A DNA stretch of 49,559 nucleotides, taken from contig JAGCYI010000178.1 of NCBI GenBank assembly GCA_017960885.1, positions 1 through 49,559 on the forward strand, in the 5' to 3' direction. The position numbers were made by a program, and so were the translations under genes. The notes under the pieces were generated by a model. The model did not search any database, had not been told where the DNA came from, and saw nothing but the letters and a program-made list of their open reading frames with translations. Origin of the DNA: Bacteroidales bacterium. Its GTDB lineage: Bacteria > Bacteroidota > Bacteroidia > Bacteroidales > UBA3824. Shown piece by piece: positions 34,087 through 41,523 of the stretch. Position 1 is the stretch's first letter; every line of letters begins with the position of its first letter.

Positions 34087-35940
34087 TTACTTCTGCTTTT
34101 TGCTCACCGTGATTTTTTTAGCAAAATAGCTGTTGTCGCCTTCTAAAGCGATATAGTAATCTCCAGCGGGGATACGTCGGAGGTCGATAACTACACGTCC
34201 GTCGCTGCCTACTTTGCCAGATTGAATGGTGCGGTGTTTAAAGGTTTGAATTAAATAATGCCTGTAAGACTTAGGATTTGAGGCTGTTAATATTATTTGA
34301 GAATCTTCGTGATGATATTTTACAGAGCTGTTGCCGGATAATTTTTCTTCCTTGGTGGTGCTTCCCCACGAAATAATGTCGGCGTAGGGGTCGAAAACAA
34401 TATTGTCTACTTTGAAACCGGGCTCAAAAGAGAAGTATTGGTTTTCGTCGGTATTGTTGATCCGTACAAAAACGCTTTCGCCGTTGCAGCCTTTTATCAT
34501 AATAGGCACTATGGCGCGGAAAAATGCCATGGAAGAGTCGCTGCGGCGTTGCTCTATCTTGATATTTAGCAGATTGTCGGCATTTTGTTCCCAAAGAATC
34601 CTATAGATAGGCGTTCCCCGTCCGTAGTACCATTGGTCGAAAAACCAAGTGTAGTCCTTGCCCGAAAAATCATTCACTAAGTTGAAGAAATTTTGCGACG
34701 ACGCGTTGGCAAATCGGTAAGGCGAGTGCTTGATGTAGTATTTTAAAAGTCCGAAAAACATCTGGTCGCCCAATTCGGTACGCAGCATGTGCAAGAGCAT
34801 GCAGCCCTTGTCGTAGGTCATTCTGGTGTCGAAAATCTCCCAAACGTCGGTGGTGTCGCGCACATATATCGAGCCGAGGGGTTTCGACGCCGCCGAGTAG
34901 ATTTTGCGCCGTCTCCACGAAACGGGGTCGTTGTTTTGTCCCACGCCAACCTCTTCGGCAAAGCCCTCGCACCATTCGGCAAAACCTTCGTTGATCCACA
35001 CATCGGTCCAGCGGCTGCAGGTGATGGTGTTGCCAAACCATTGGTGGGCGAGTTCGTGAATCATAAGCGACTGACCGAAGCCTGCAAGAAAGGTCATTGT
35101 CTGGTTTTCCATTCCGCCGCTCCATCTAAACTGCGCCTGCCCATATTTTTCGTCGGCAAAAGGATATGTGCCGAAGGTGTCGCAAAGCATTTTGAATGCG
35201 GGAATCAGCTTAGAGGCGCGTTTGCGGGCCTGGTCTGCTTGTTCGCGGAAATAATAGTTGACATACAGCACCGAATCGCCGTTGTTGAGATGGATGTACT
35301 CCTGACTTACTTCGTATTCGCTAACAGCCACAGCCACAAGGTAGAAAGCTATCTTGTGACGGTGCATCCATGTGGTGGTGCGAATGCCGTTGTTGATAGT
35401 GTCGGAGATGATTATGCCGTTTGATGCCGAGCGGTAACGTTCGGGACACGACACAATCACCTGCACAGAGTCGTATTTGTCGGTGTTTACTTGGCGGCAC
35501 GGATACCAATCCTTAGCACCGTCGGGTTCTGAGAGTGTCCAGAAAATAGGAGTGTTGCCATATCTTGAAAACTCTACCGAGCCAAAACCTGAAGATTCCG
35601 GCACACCTTCGTACTGCACCGAAATAGAATCGTTGCCTCCCCAGACTTCTTGTGGAAAAATAATTATAGAATCGCCTTGATGGCTAAATTTCAGTGTTTT
35701 ATTGCCGTGTATCACACTTTGAACTTTAAGTTCTGACGACAATTCCAAGAGCACAGGCAAAAAACGGTCTTGGCGTGCTTTTAATCCAAAATGATGCGTG
35801 GCCACTCCCTTGATGTATTGAACCTCAGGATCCACACTTATATTAATACGCATAAATTGCATGTCGACTCCGGCGAACGGATTTTTAGCATATCCCCCCG
35901 CGGCGCAACAAATAAGCAGTAATAATAATAAGTGTCGCAT
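34087..35940 (-). CDS. M1-family aminopeptidase, likely secreted
   Basis: A 617-aa zinc metallopeptidase with a signal peptide (LLLLLLICCAAGGYA). The exopeptidase signature GGMENQ is at 275-280 and the zinc site is H295-E296-x-x-H299 with E318 (HELAHQWFG ... NEGFAEW). The last 75 residues (about 545-617) look like a type A T9SS sorting tail: VVIDLRRIPAGDYYIALEG and a final KKITVSKKQK. It would then be exported by the T9SS encoded at 20.8-27.1 kb. Its ATG overlaps the purN stop by one base (TAATG), so the two are translationally coupled. Confidence 0.88.
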   Translation of the reverse strand: MRHLLLLLLICCAAGGYAKNPFAGVDMQFMRINISVDPEVQYIKGVATHHFGLKARQDRFLPVLLELSSELKVQSVIHGNKTLKFSHQGDSIIIFPQEVWGGNDSISVQYEGVPESSGFGSVEFSRYGNTPIFWTLSEPDGAKDWYPCRQVNTDKYDSVQVIVSCPERYRSASNGIIISDTINNGIRTTTWMHRHKIAFYLVAVAVSEYEVSQEYIHLNNGDSVLYVNYYFREQADQARKRASKLIPAFKMLCDTFGTYPFADEKYGQAQFRWSGGMENQTMTFLAGFGQSLMIHELAHQWFGNTITCSRWTDVWINEGFAEWCEGFAEEVGVGQNNDPVSWRRRKIYSAASKPLGSIYVRDTTDVWEIFDTRMTYDKGCMLLHMLRTELGDQMFFGLLKYYIKHSPYRFANASSQNFFNLVNDFSGKDYTWFFDQWYYGRGTPIYRILWEQNADNLLNIKIEQRRSDSSMAFFRAIVPIMIKGCNGESVFVRINNTDENQYFSFEPGFKVDNIVFDPYADIISWGSTTKEEKLSGNSSVKYHHEDSQIILTASNPKSYRHYLIQTFKHRTIQSGKVGSDGRVVIDLRRIPAGDYYIALEGDNSYFAKKITVSKKQK

Positions 35941-36518
35941 TACTGACCCAACACCTTAATAATAGTATCCTCGATAATTTTGGGGTAATGCTCGTATTCG
36001 AGCGCATGCACTCGTTCGGCGAGGGTGTCGGCAGTGTCGTCGGGCAAAACGGGACATTTGGCCTGGAAAATTATAGAGCCGCGGTCGTAGTCGTTGTCGA
36101 TAAAGTGAATGGTGATTCCGCTTTCTTTGTCGCCGCAGTCGAGCACGCTCTGATGCACACGTTTGCCGTACATTCCCTTTCCTCCGTGTTTTGGCAGAAG
36201 CGAGGGGTGAATATTAACGATGCGGTTGTCGAATGCGGTTACGATATATTCAGGAACAAGTTTGATGTATCCGGCGAGCGCCACAAAGTTGGTTCTGAAG
36301 TCGCGCAAAACTCCCAGCATAAAGTCGCTGTCGTCTAATAACCGTTGCGAAAGCACGAGGCACGGCACCGACTGTCTTCGGCATCGTTCAATAACAAAAG
36401 CTTTAGGATTGTCGGTAATAACAAGTCCGATACGTACTAACTTGCTATTTTTAAAATAGTTGAATATGTTTTCGGCGTTGCTGCCGCTGCCCGAGGCAAA
36501 AATAGTAATGTTCCACAT
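35940..36518 (-). CDS. purN: Phosphoribosylglycinamide formyltransferase
   Basis: A 192-aa enzyme that formylates GAR with 10-formyl-THF in purine synthesis. It has the N-terminal FASGSGSNAENI phosphate loop, the catalytic NIHPSLLPKHGGKGMYG region (N, H) and the downstream ESGITIHFIDNDYDRG with the essential Asp. Length is typical. It is cotranscribed with the M1 peptidase downstream. Confidence 0.95.
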   Translation of the reverse strand: MWNITIFASGSGSNAENIFNYFKNSKLVRIGLVITDNPKAFVIERCRRQSVPCLVLSQRLLDDSDFMLGVLRDFRTNFVALAGYIKLVPEYIVTAFDNRIVNIHPSLLPKHGGKGMYGKRVHQSVLDCGDKESGITIHFIDNDYDRGSIIFQAKCPVLPDDTADTLAERVHALEYEHYPKIIEDTIIKVLGQ

Positions 36519-36545
36519 AAAATTTTTTTTTAAAAAAATTAACGT

Positions 36546-36554
36546 GCAAATATA
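36546..36554 (-). promoter_or_regulatory. -7 box of purN
   Basis: Minus strand TATATTTGC, exact consensus, 27 nt before the purN start. The rest of the 210-bp gap to acpP is AT-rich. A TTTCTTTGC at 36670-36678 on the plus strand may be the acpP -7 box, but lacks a -33 partner. Confidence 0.55.
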
Positions 36555-36728
36555 TCAAAAAAACTATCAATACCCACGTTTTAAAGCATTTAAATCATTG
36601 TGTCGAAAAATAATTTTTTAACAATCAATTAATTACAAAAATATTTTTTTTTTCGGTCTAAAATTGTTTTCTTTGCGGCGAATTTAAAAAAGAGAAATCT
36701 AAGTTTAATTTTTAAAAAATTATTTATC

Positions 36729-36968
36729 ATGACAGAAGACATAAAGAAAAAAGTAAAAGAGATCATCGTTGAGAAGTTAGGTGTAGACGAAAACGAAGTT
36801 ACCGACGAAGCTTCTTTCACAAATGACCTTGGTGCCGATTCTCTCGACACAGTAGAACTTATCATGCAGTTCGAAAAAGAGTTCAACATCTCTATTCCCG
36901 ACGATCAGGCAGAAAAAATCGCAACCGTTGGCGAAGCTATCGAATACATCGAAAACCAACAAAAATAA
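36729..36968 (+). CDS. acpP: Acyl carrier protein
   Basis: A 79-aa acidic protein with the phosphopantetheine site S38 in [11 protein letters not shown]. It carries growing acyl chains in fatty acid synthesis. It is followed after 9 nt by fabF, the usual arrangement. Confidence 0.97.
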   Translation: MTEDIKKKVKEIIVEKLGVDENEVTDEASFTNDLGADSLDTVELIMQFEKEFNISIPDDQAEKIATVGEAIEYIENQQK

Positions 36969-36977
36969 ATTATTTCT

Positions 36978-38231
36978 ATGGAATTAAAACGAGTAGTCGT
37001 AACTGGCATGGGGACAATCAACCCCTTAGGCCATAATATAACCGAGTTTTGGGAAAGTTTAAAATCCGGTGTAAGCGGCGCAGGTCCGATTACCCGTTTT
37101 AATCCCGAAAAATTCAAGACCCGGTTTGCTTGCGAAGTCAAAAACTTCGACGAAGTTGACGAGCAGTTCTTTAATAAGAAAGAAACCGGTCGTCTTGACC
37201 TTTTTGCTAAGTTTGCCCTTATCTCTGCCGAAGAGGCTTGGAAAAACAGCGGACTTACCCCCGAGAATTTTAACCACGATCGCGCCGGCGTTATCTGGGG
37301 CTCTGGAATCGGCGGTATCAACACCCTCACTGAGGAAGTTGAGCAGTTTTGCCAAGGTGACGGTTCGCCTAGATTCAGCCCGTTCTTTATTCCCAAAATG
37401 ATCAGCGACATTGCTCCGGGACACATCAGCATGAAGTACGACCTCCGCGGTCCCAACTTCACCACCGTGTCGGCATGCGCTTCGTCTACCAACGCCATTA
37501 TCGACGCTTTCAACTACGTGCGTCTTGGCAAAGCCGACATTATTGTTACAGGCGGTTCTGAATCGCCCGTAGGTATCGCGGCTGTTGCAGGATTCAACTC
37601 TATGAAGGCTCTCTCTACCAACAACGACAACTACAAGACAGCTTCGCGCCCGTTCGACGCAACTCGCGACGGATTTGTAATTGGCGAAGGTGGCGGATGC
37701 CTTATTCTCGAAGAGTACGAGCATGCCAAAGCACGTGGCGCTAAGATTCTCTGCGAACTTGCCGGAAGCGGTCTCACCGCCGACGCGCATCATATCACAG
37801 CTCCTCATCCCGAAGGCCGAGGCGCAGCTGCGGTAATGAAACTCGCCATTGAAGACGCCGGACTCAAACCCGAGGACATCGACTATGTGAATGTTCACGG
37901 CACTTCTACAGGTCTTGGCGATATTGCAGAATCTAAAGCTATTCAGCAAGTATTCGGCGACTACGCATACAAAGTTAGCATCAGCAGCACTAAGTCGATG
38001 ACTGGTCACCTTCTCGGAGGTGCAGGCGTGGTAGAATCTATCGCGTGCGTGCTTGCAATGCTCAACGAAACCGTGCCGCCTACTATCAATTTCCAAAATC
38101 CCGATCCGCACATCGACCCAAAACTCGACATCACTCCTAATGTTGCCAAGAAAAGGGTTATACGTGCCGCCCTCAACAATACATTCGGTTTCGGCGGTCA
38201 CAACGCATCGGTTGTATTCAAAAAGATTTAA
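36978..38231 (+). CDS. fabF: 3-oxoacyl-[acyl-carrier-protein] synthase II
   Basis: A 417-aa condensing enzyme with the Cys-His-His triad: C167 (VSACASS), H307 (VNVHGTSTGLGD) and H344 (MTGHLLGGAG). It begins VVVTGMGTINPLG and ends FGFGGHNASVVF. It elongates acyl-ACP with malonyl-ACP. It forms an operon with acpP; a long palindrome separates it from rnc. Confidence 0.96.
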   Translation: MELKRVVVTGMGTINPLGHNITEFWESLKSGVSGAGPITRFNPEKFKTRFACEVKNFDEVDEQFFNKKETGRLDLFAKFALISAEEAWKNSGLTPENFNHDRAGVIWGSGIGGINTLTEEVEQFCQGDGSPRFSPFFIPKMISDIAPGHISMKYDLRGPNFTTVSACASSTNAIIDAFNYVRLGKADIIVTGGSESPVGIAAVAGFNSMKALSTNNDNYKTASRPFDATRDGFVIGEGGGCLILEEYEHAKARGAKILCELAGSGLTADAHHITAPHPEGRGAAAVMKLAIEDAGLKPEDIDYVNVHGTSTGLGDIAESKAIQQVFGDYAYKVSISSTKSMTGHLLGGAGVVESIACVLAMLNETVPPTINFQNPDPHIDPKLDITPNVAKKRVIRAALNNTFGFGGHNASVVFKKI

Positions 38232-38239
38232 CGGCTAAA

Positions 38240-38311
38240 GGGGCGGGATACGATACGGTAGAGTCGCAAAATTTTGCGACTCTACAGCGAACCCACCCCG
38301 TTTTTATTTTT
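38240..38311. repeat. Large palindromic element between fabF and rnc
   Basis: A perfect 28-bp palindrome at 38258-38285 (GTAGAGTCGCAAAA and its complement) lies inside an outer stem of GGGGCGGG (38240-38247) and CCCACCCC (38292-38299, one mismatch), followed by GTTTTTATTTTT. As RNA it folds into a long hairpin with a terminator-like tail. Similar TAGAG-GCG palindromes are, from memory, repeated in other Bacteroidota genomes. It ends 15 nt before the rnc start. Confidence 0.8.
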
Positions 38312-38326
38312 AAAAATTCGATACCG

Positions 38327-39043
38327 GTGTTTAAAAATTTCGTCGCATTTATAAAGTACCTTTTCGGCAAGGATAAAGAGTTCGCCCGCCAAATAAGGCG
38401 AATATCGGGCTTTTACCCCTTACACAGAGGGCTTTACCAAACTGCGCTTACCCACCGGTCGCTTTCCGAACGCACCGACACAGGATTTATGATCAACAAC
38501 GAGCGTTTGGAGTTCCTTGGCGATTCTGTGCTCGATCTCCTTATCGGTGAATATCTTTACAAGCGTTTTACCAACGAGCAGGAAGGTTTTCTTACTCAGC
38601 TCCGCGCCCGAATTGTTAACGGCGAAAACCTCACCGAACTCAGCAAGCATATCGGTTTGGACAAATTAGTAAAGACCTCTGTGAAAAGTCAAAACGCCAA
38701 TGTACACCTCTACGGAGATGCTTTCGAGGCTTTTCTCGGTGCTATTTACTTGGATAGGGGATTCCGTCAGGCTGGACGTTTCCTCTACAAGCGCATCATG
38801 CCCAAGTATCTCAATATCTTTGAACTGGAACATCAAAACACCAACTTCAAGAGCCAGCTGATAGAGTGGGGGCAGAAAAACAAAAACGAGATAGAGTTTG
38901 TAACCGACCTTGAATCGCCTACCAGCAAATATTTCGTGTCATACGTGCGTATCAACGGTCTGAACTTCGGCTCCGGCATCGGCATATCAAAAAAAGAAGC
39001 CGAACAAAAAGCCTCTAAGGTTGCTTTAAATAAGATTCGTTAA
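38327..39043 (+). CDS. rnc: Ribonuclease III
   Basis: A 238-aa double-strand RNase. The catalytic signature NNERLEFLGDSVLD (57-70) and the second acidic site GDAFEAFLGAIYLD are present; a C-terminal dsRBD (about 165-236) ends in KKEAEQKASKVALN. It uses a GTG start; the alignment with the usual N-terminus (KYLFGKDKEFARQI...LTHRS) supports it. A long hairpin stands right before the gene, which could be a target for the enzyme itself. Confidence 0.95.
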   Translation: MFKNFVAFIKYLFGKDKEFARQIRRISGFYPLHRGLYQTALTHRSLSERTDTGFMINNERLEFLGDSVLDLLIGEYLYKRFTNEQEGFLTQLRARIVNGENLTELSKHIGLDKLVKTSVKSQNANVHLYGDAFEAFLGAIYLDRGFRQAGRFLYKRIMPKYLNIFELEHQNTNFKSQLIEWGQKNKNEIEFVTDLESPTSKYFVSYVRINGLNFGSGIGISKKEAEQKASKVALNKIR

Positions 39044-39072
39044 CGCGCAGACTCTCAATTTTATAAGTTATT

Positions 39073-39648
39073 ATGATTATTATCGGCGACAAACTTATAA
39101 GCGAAGACATTTTTACCGAAAAATTCTGTTGCGACATCACCGCCTGCGTGGGCACATGCTGCGTAGAAGGCGACAGCGGTGCTCCGCTCGACTATTCCGA
39201 AGTGGAAATTCTTGAGCATAACTATGCCGCCGCCCGCGAATATATGTCAGAGGCCAACATACAAGCCGTGGAGCAGCAGGGTTTTGCCGTGAAAGACGCC
39301 GACAACGACCTTGTGACACCTTTATATAATAACGCCGAATGCGCCTACTCTTACACCGAAAACGGCATCACCCTCTGCGCCTACGAACGCGCCTATCTTG
39401 AGGGCAAGACCAAATGGCGCAAACCTATTTCATGCCATCTCTATCCCATCCGCATTGCTCAGGTGGGTGTCTACACCGCCATTAAGCTTCACAAATGGCA
39501 GGTGTGCCGTGCTGCCTTTGTTCTTGGACGCAAAAAAGGTATTCCCGCCTACAAATTCTTAGAAGAACCCCTCGTTCGCCGTTTTGGACAAGATTTTTAC
39601 GACGAGCTCTGCCAAGTAGCTGAGGCATATCTGAAGGGAAGGAAATAG
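39073..39648 (+). CDS. DUF3109 family protein
   Basis: A 191-aa soluble protein rich in cysteine. It has CCDITACVGTCCVEGDSGAPL near the start, then CAYSYTENGITLCAYE, KPISCHLYPIR and WQVCRAAF. The spacing of these cysteines fits the DUF3109 family, which may bind zinc or an iron-sulfur cluster; the function is not known. It follows rnc by 29 nt and may be cotranscribed. Confidence 0.88.
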   Translation: MIIIGDKLISEDIFTEKFCCDITACVGTCCVEGDSGAPLDYSEVEILEHNYAAAREYMSEANIQAVEQQGFAVKDADNDLVTPLYNNAECAYSYTENGITLCAYERAYLEGKTKWRKPISCHLYPIRIAQVGVYTAIKLHKWQVCRAAFVLGRKKGIPAYKFLEEPLVRRFGQDFYDELCQVAEAYLKGRK

Positions 39649-39650
39649 TG

Positions 39651-39980
39651 CTATTTTTTCTGATAGTTTCTTATGCCGTATAACAATTTTTTCCAATAGT
39701 TGGGCTCAAACTCCTCGGCTATTCCTATATGCTTTATATTATTCTCGTCCTTAAAAAAATCCTTGCTCTTGTAAGTGAAAATAAAATCGATTGTATCTTT
39801 ACTAATTATACCATTCTTAAACAATTTTGCAATGTCATCATATTCAAATTGCTGTAAATAAGCGCACACAGGATTGTCAAAAAGTTTAGTATAAGTAAAG
39901 TCCAATACAAAATTATAATTACAATAAAAAAAATATTTTTGACATGACACAAACAGTAAGACAACGCACAGATTCCACAC
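39651..39980 (-). pseudogene. Possible gene remnant
   Basis: An open frame of 109 codons. The first 25 codons overlap an AT-rich stretch with promoter-like sequence and look non-coding; the rest (FEYDDIAKLFKNGIISKDTIDFIFTYK... PNYWKKLLYGIRNYQKK) reads like the C-terminal end of a helical protein but has no internal Met. It may be a truncated gene, or it may not be coding. I recognise no family. Confidence 0.35.
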
Positions 39981-40100
39981 GGAATCTACCCGCCGCCATC
40001 CTCAAAGGCGCGGCAGCCAACCTTGCCATCCAGGCACTTGGCAAAAACTTGTTATTATTCATCACAATCATATCCTGCGCAAATTGCTTTGCACAGAATT
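39970..40100. repeat. GC-rich element with hairpins
   Basis: A stretch distinctly richer in GC than its AT-rich surroundings. It starts with AGATTCC-ACAC-GGAATCT (39970-39987) and ends with an imperfect dyad ATCCTGCGCAAA/TTTGCACAGAAT (about 40073-40100). Short open frames cover it on both strands (67-68 codons) but neither looks like a protein. It may be a dispersed intergenic element. The remaining gap to 40230 is AT-rich without features. Confidence 0.4.
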
Positions 40101-40237
40101 TTGAACTATGTCCATTAACTATCAAAGATATCCAACCTCTTGATTAAATTTTTTAAAAAAAAATTTATATACCTATCCCATTGATATACATCATTATACA
40201 TTCTATATTTATCTCAATTAACTAAAAAATCAGTTTG

Positions 40238-40258
40238 ACAACTGAAAAATAAGTTGTA
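40238..40258. promoter_or_regulatory. Operator-like dyad O1 upstream of tonB 1
   Basis: ACAACT and AGTTGT flank GAAAAATA. It overlaps the -33 element of the promoter at 40254-40285. It shares the AACTG/AAGTT half-sites with the other dyads in this locus. Confidence 0.6.
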
Positions 40259-40285
40259 TAATTGAAACATAAGTTTTATCTTTGC
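40254..40285 (+). promoter_or_regulatory. Promoter of tonB 1
   Basis: TTG at 40254-40256, a 20-nt spacer, and TATCTTTGC at 40277-40285. A second dyad (AATTG...AAGTT, about 40257-40278) fills the spacer. Confidence 0.75.
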
Positions 40286-40297
40286 GTTATAAATTAC

Positions 40298-40317
40298 ATA
40301 ACTGATAAGTCAGTTAT
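40298..40317. promoter_or_regulatory. Operator-like dyad O3 after the tonB 1 start site
   Basis: ATAACTGATAAGTCAGTTAT: perfect 8-bp half-sites around TAAG, placed just after the expected transcription start. BlaI, encoded nearby, is the likely ligand (inference). Confidence 0.65.
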
Positions 40318-40364
40318 AAAACTGCAAAATAAATAATAGTGCTAACATTTTAAAACGCAAAGCC

Positions 40365-41054
40365 ATGGAACAGAAAAAATCAGAGAAAGCCAATCTCCAA
40401 AGCAAGAAGTTCATCTTCTTAGAAATCGGTCTCGTACTCACACTATTGGCTGTTTGGTGTGTGTTTGAGTTCAACACCAAAGCCGAAAACTCTGCGGCAT
40501 ACAACCAATTAGCCGCACTCGGAGGCGACGACGAAATTATCGAAATACCAGTCACCCATCCCGAACCGCCGCAACCTCCTGCTCCTCCCGCGCCCAAATT
40601 GCCGGAAATCATAGAGATTGTCGGCGAAGACGTTGATCCCGAGGAATTTACTTGTGCATCCGAAGTCGATCCAAACTCGTCGGTTGACATTCAAGAAATA
40701 CCTGTAATCTCCTGTCCCGACGACGAGATAGCCGAAGGTGAAGTTCCTCCAATTGTTTTCTGCGAAGTAATGCCCGAATTTAAAGGAAACCTTCTGAAAT
40801 ATGTTGCCGAGCATGTGGAATATCCCGAAATATGCAAGGACAACGACATCCAGGGCACTGTCTTCGTGGGATTCGTTGTTGACGAGAAGGGCAAGGTAAC
40901 CGACGTGACCATACTCCGCGGCATCGACCCGTTGTTAGACAAGGCGGCTATGAAGGTGGTTCAGAACCTTCCCGCTTGGAAACCTGGAATGCAGTCGGGC
41001 AGAAACGTGAAGGTGCGTATGAATATGCCCATAAAATTTCAGCTCGCCAACTAA
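40365..41054 (+). CDS. Energy transducer TonB, cysteine-containing paralogue
   Basis: A 229-aa protein: short cytoplasmic start, membrane helix (about 16-34), Pro-rich linker (PEPPQPPAPPAPKLP, 66-80), and a C-terminal TonB domain (about 145-229, YPEICKDNDIQGTVFVGFVV to PIKFQLAN). It would couple the proton-motive force to TonB-dependent receptors. Unlike the related protein at 43162-43854 it has four cysteines outside the membrane (C97, C117, C133, C157). It lies directly upstream of blaI and its promoter carries the same dyads, so it is probably under BlaI control. Confidence 0.88.
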   Translation: MEQKKSEKANLQSKKFIFLEIGLVLTLLAVWCVFEFNTKAENSAAYNQLAALGGDDEIIEIPVTHPEPPQPPAPPAPKLPEIIEIVGEDVDPEEFTCASEVDPNSSVDIQEIPVISCPDDEIAEGEVPPIVFCEVMPEFKGNLLKYVAEHVEYPEICKDNDIQGTVFVGFVVDEKGKVTDVTILRGIDPLLDKAAMKVVQNLPAWKPGMQSGRNVKVRMNMPIKFQLAN

Positions 41055-41071
41055 AAAAACTTAATTTTAAG

Positions 41072-41103
41072 TTTGATAATTGAAAAATAAGTTATATATT
41101 TGC
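41072..41103 (+). promoter_or_regulatory. Promoter and operators of blaI-blaR
   Basis: TTTG at 41072-41075, a 19-nt spacer, and TATATTTGC at 41095-41103. A dyad ATAATTG...AAGTTATAT (41076-41097) fills the spacer, and a second looser dyad (AAAACTAACAAGTCAATTA, 41116-41134) follows the start site. Same layout as at tonB 1, which points to shared and self-repression. Confidence 0.8.
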
Positions 41104-41158
41104 AAAACCAATTATAAAACTAACAAGTCAATTACACAACGTATAAATACATTTCAAG

Positions 41159-41521
41159 ATGGAACAGTTGACCAAAGCAGAAGAAAAGGTGATGCAGATA
41201 TTATGGAAACTTAAATCTGCATTCGTAAAGGACATCATCGACCAGATGCCCGAGCCCAAGCCCCCGTACAACACCATTTCGTCGGTGGTGAGGATACTCC
41301 GCGAGAAAGGTTTTGTAGACTTTAAGGCCTACGGCAAAACCTACGAGTACTTTCCCGCTGTAAGCAAGCTCGCCTACAAGAAATACACTTTCGGGCAGAT
41401 GCTCAAAAACTACTTCGACGGCAGCTACGAAACCATGGTTTCTTACATGGTAGACGAGGAGCCGGTATCGGATCGCGAAATCGGCGAAATAAAGCAGATT
41501 ATCGAAAAAAGATCTAAGTAA
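41159..41521 (+). CDS. BlaI/MecI/CopY-family transcriptional repressor
   Basis: A 120-aa winged-helix repressor. It starts EQLTKAEEKVMQILWKL, typical of the family, continues with KPPYNTISSVVRILREKGFV (recognition helix) and YFPAVSKLAYKK, and ends in a dimerisation helix. Family members are inactivated by cleavage triggered by the partner M56 protease, which starts 2 nt downstream. It likely binds the dyads at 40238-40317 and 41076-41134. Confidence 0.92.
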   Translation: MEQLTKAEEKVMQILWKLKSAFVKDIIDQMPEPKPPYNTISSVVRILREKGFVDFKAYGKTYEYFPAVSKLAYKKYTFGQMLKNYFDGSYETMVSYMVDEEPVSDREIGEIKQIIEKRSK

Positions 41522-41523
41522 CA

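Noticed and set aside
37059..38201. A 380-codon open frame on the minus strand across fabF
   Set aside because: fabF is unmistakable with its full catalytic triad; the reverse frame has no recognisable domain or promoter.
39944..40147. A 67-codon plus-strand frame
   Set aside because: Its start lies in AT-rich non-coding sequence, the body coincides with hairpins, and the opposite strand is equally open; no protein-like pattern.
40230..40330. Short tandem repeat or recombination site
   Set aside because: The repeated unit is explained better as dyad operators placed over promoter elements, with the same arrangement at the blaI promoter.
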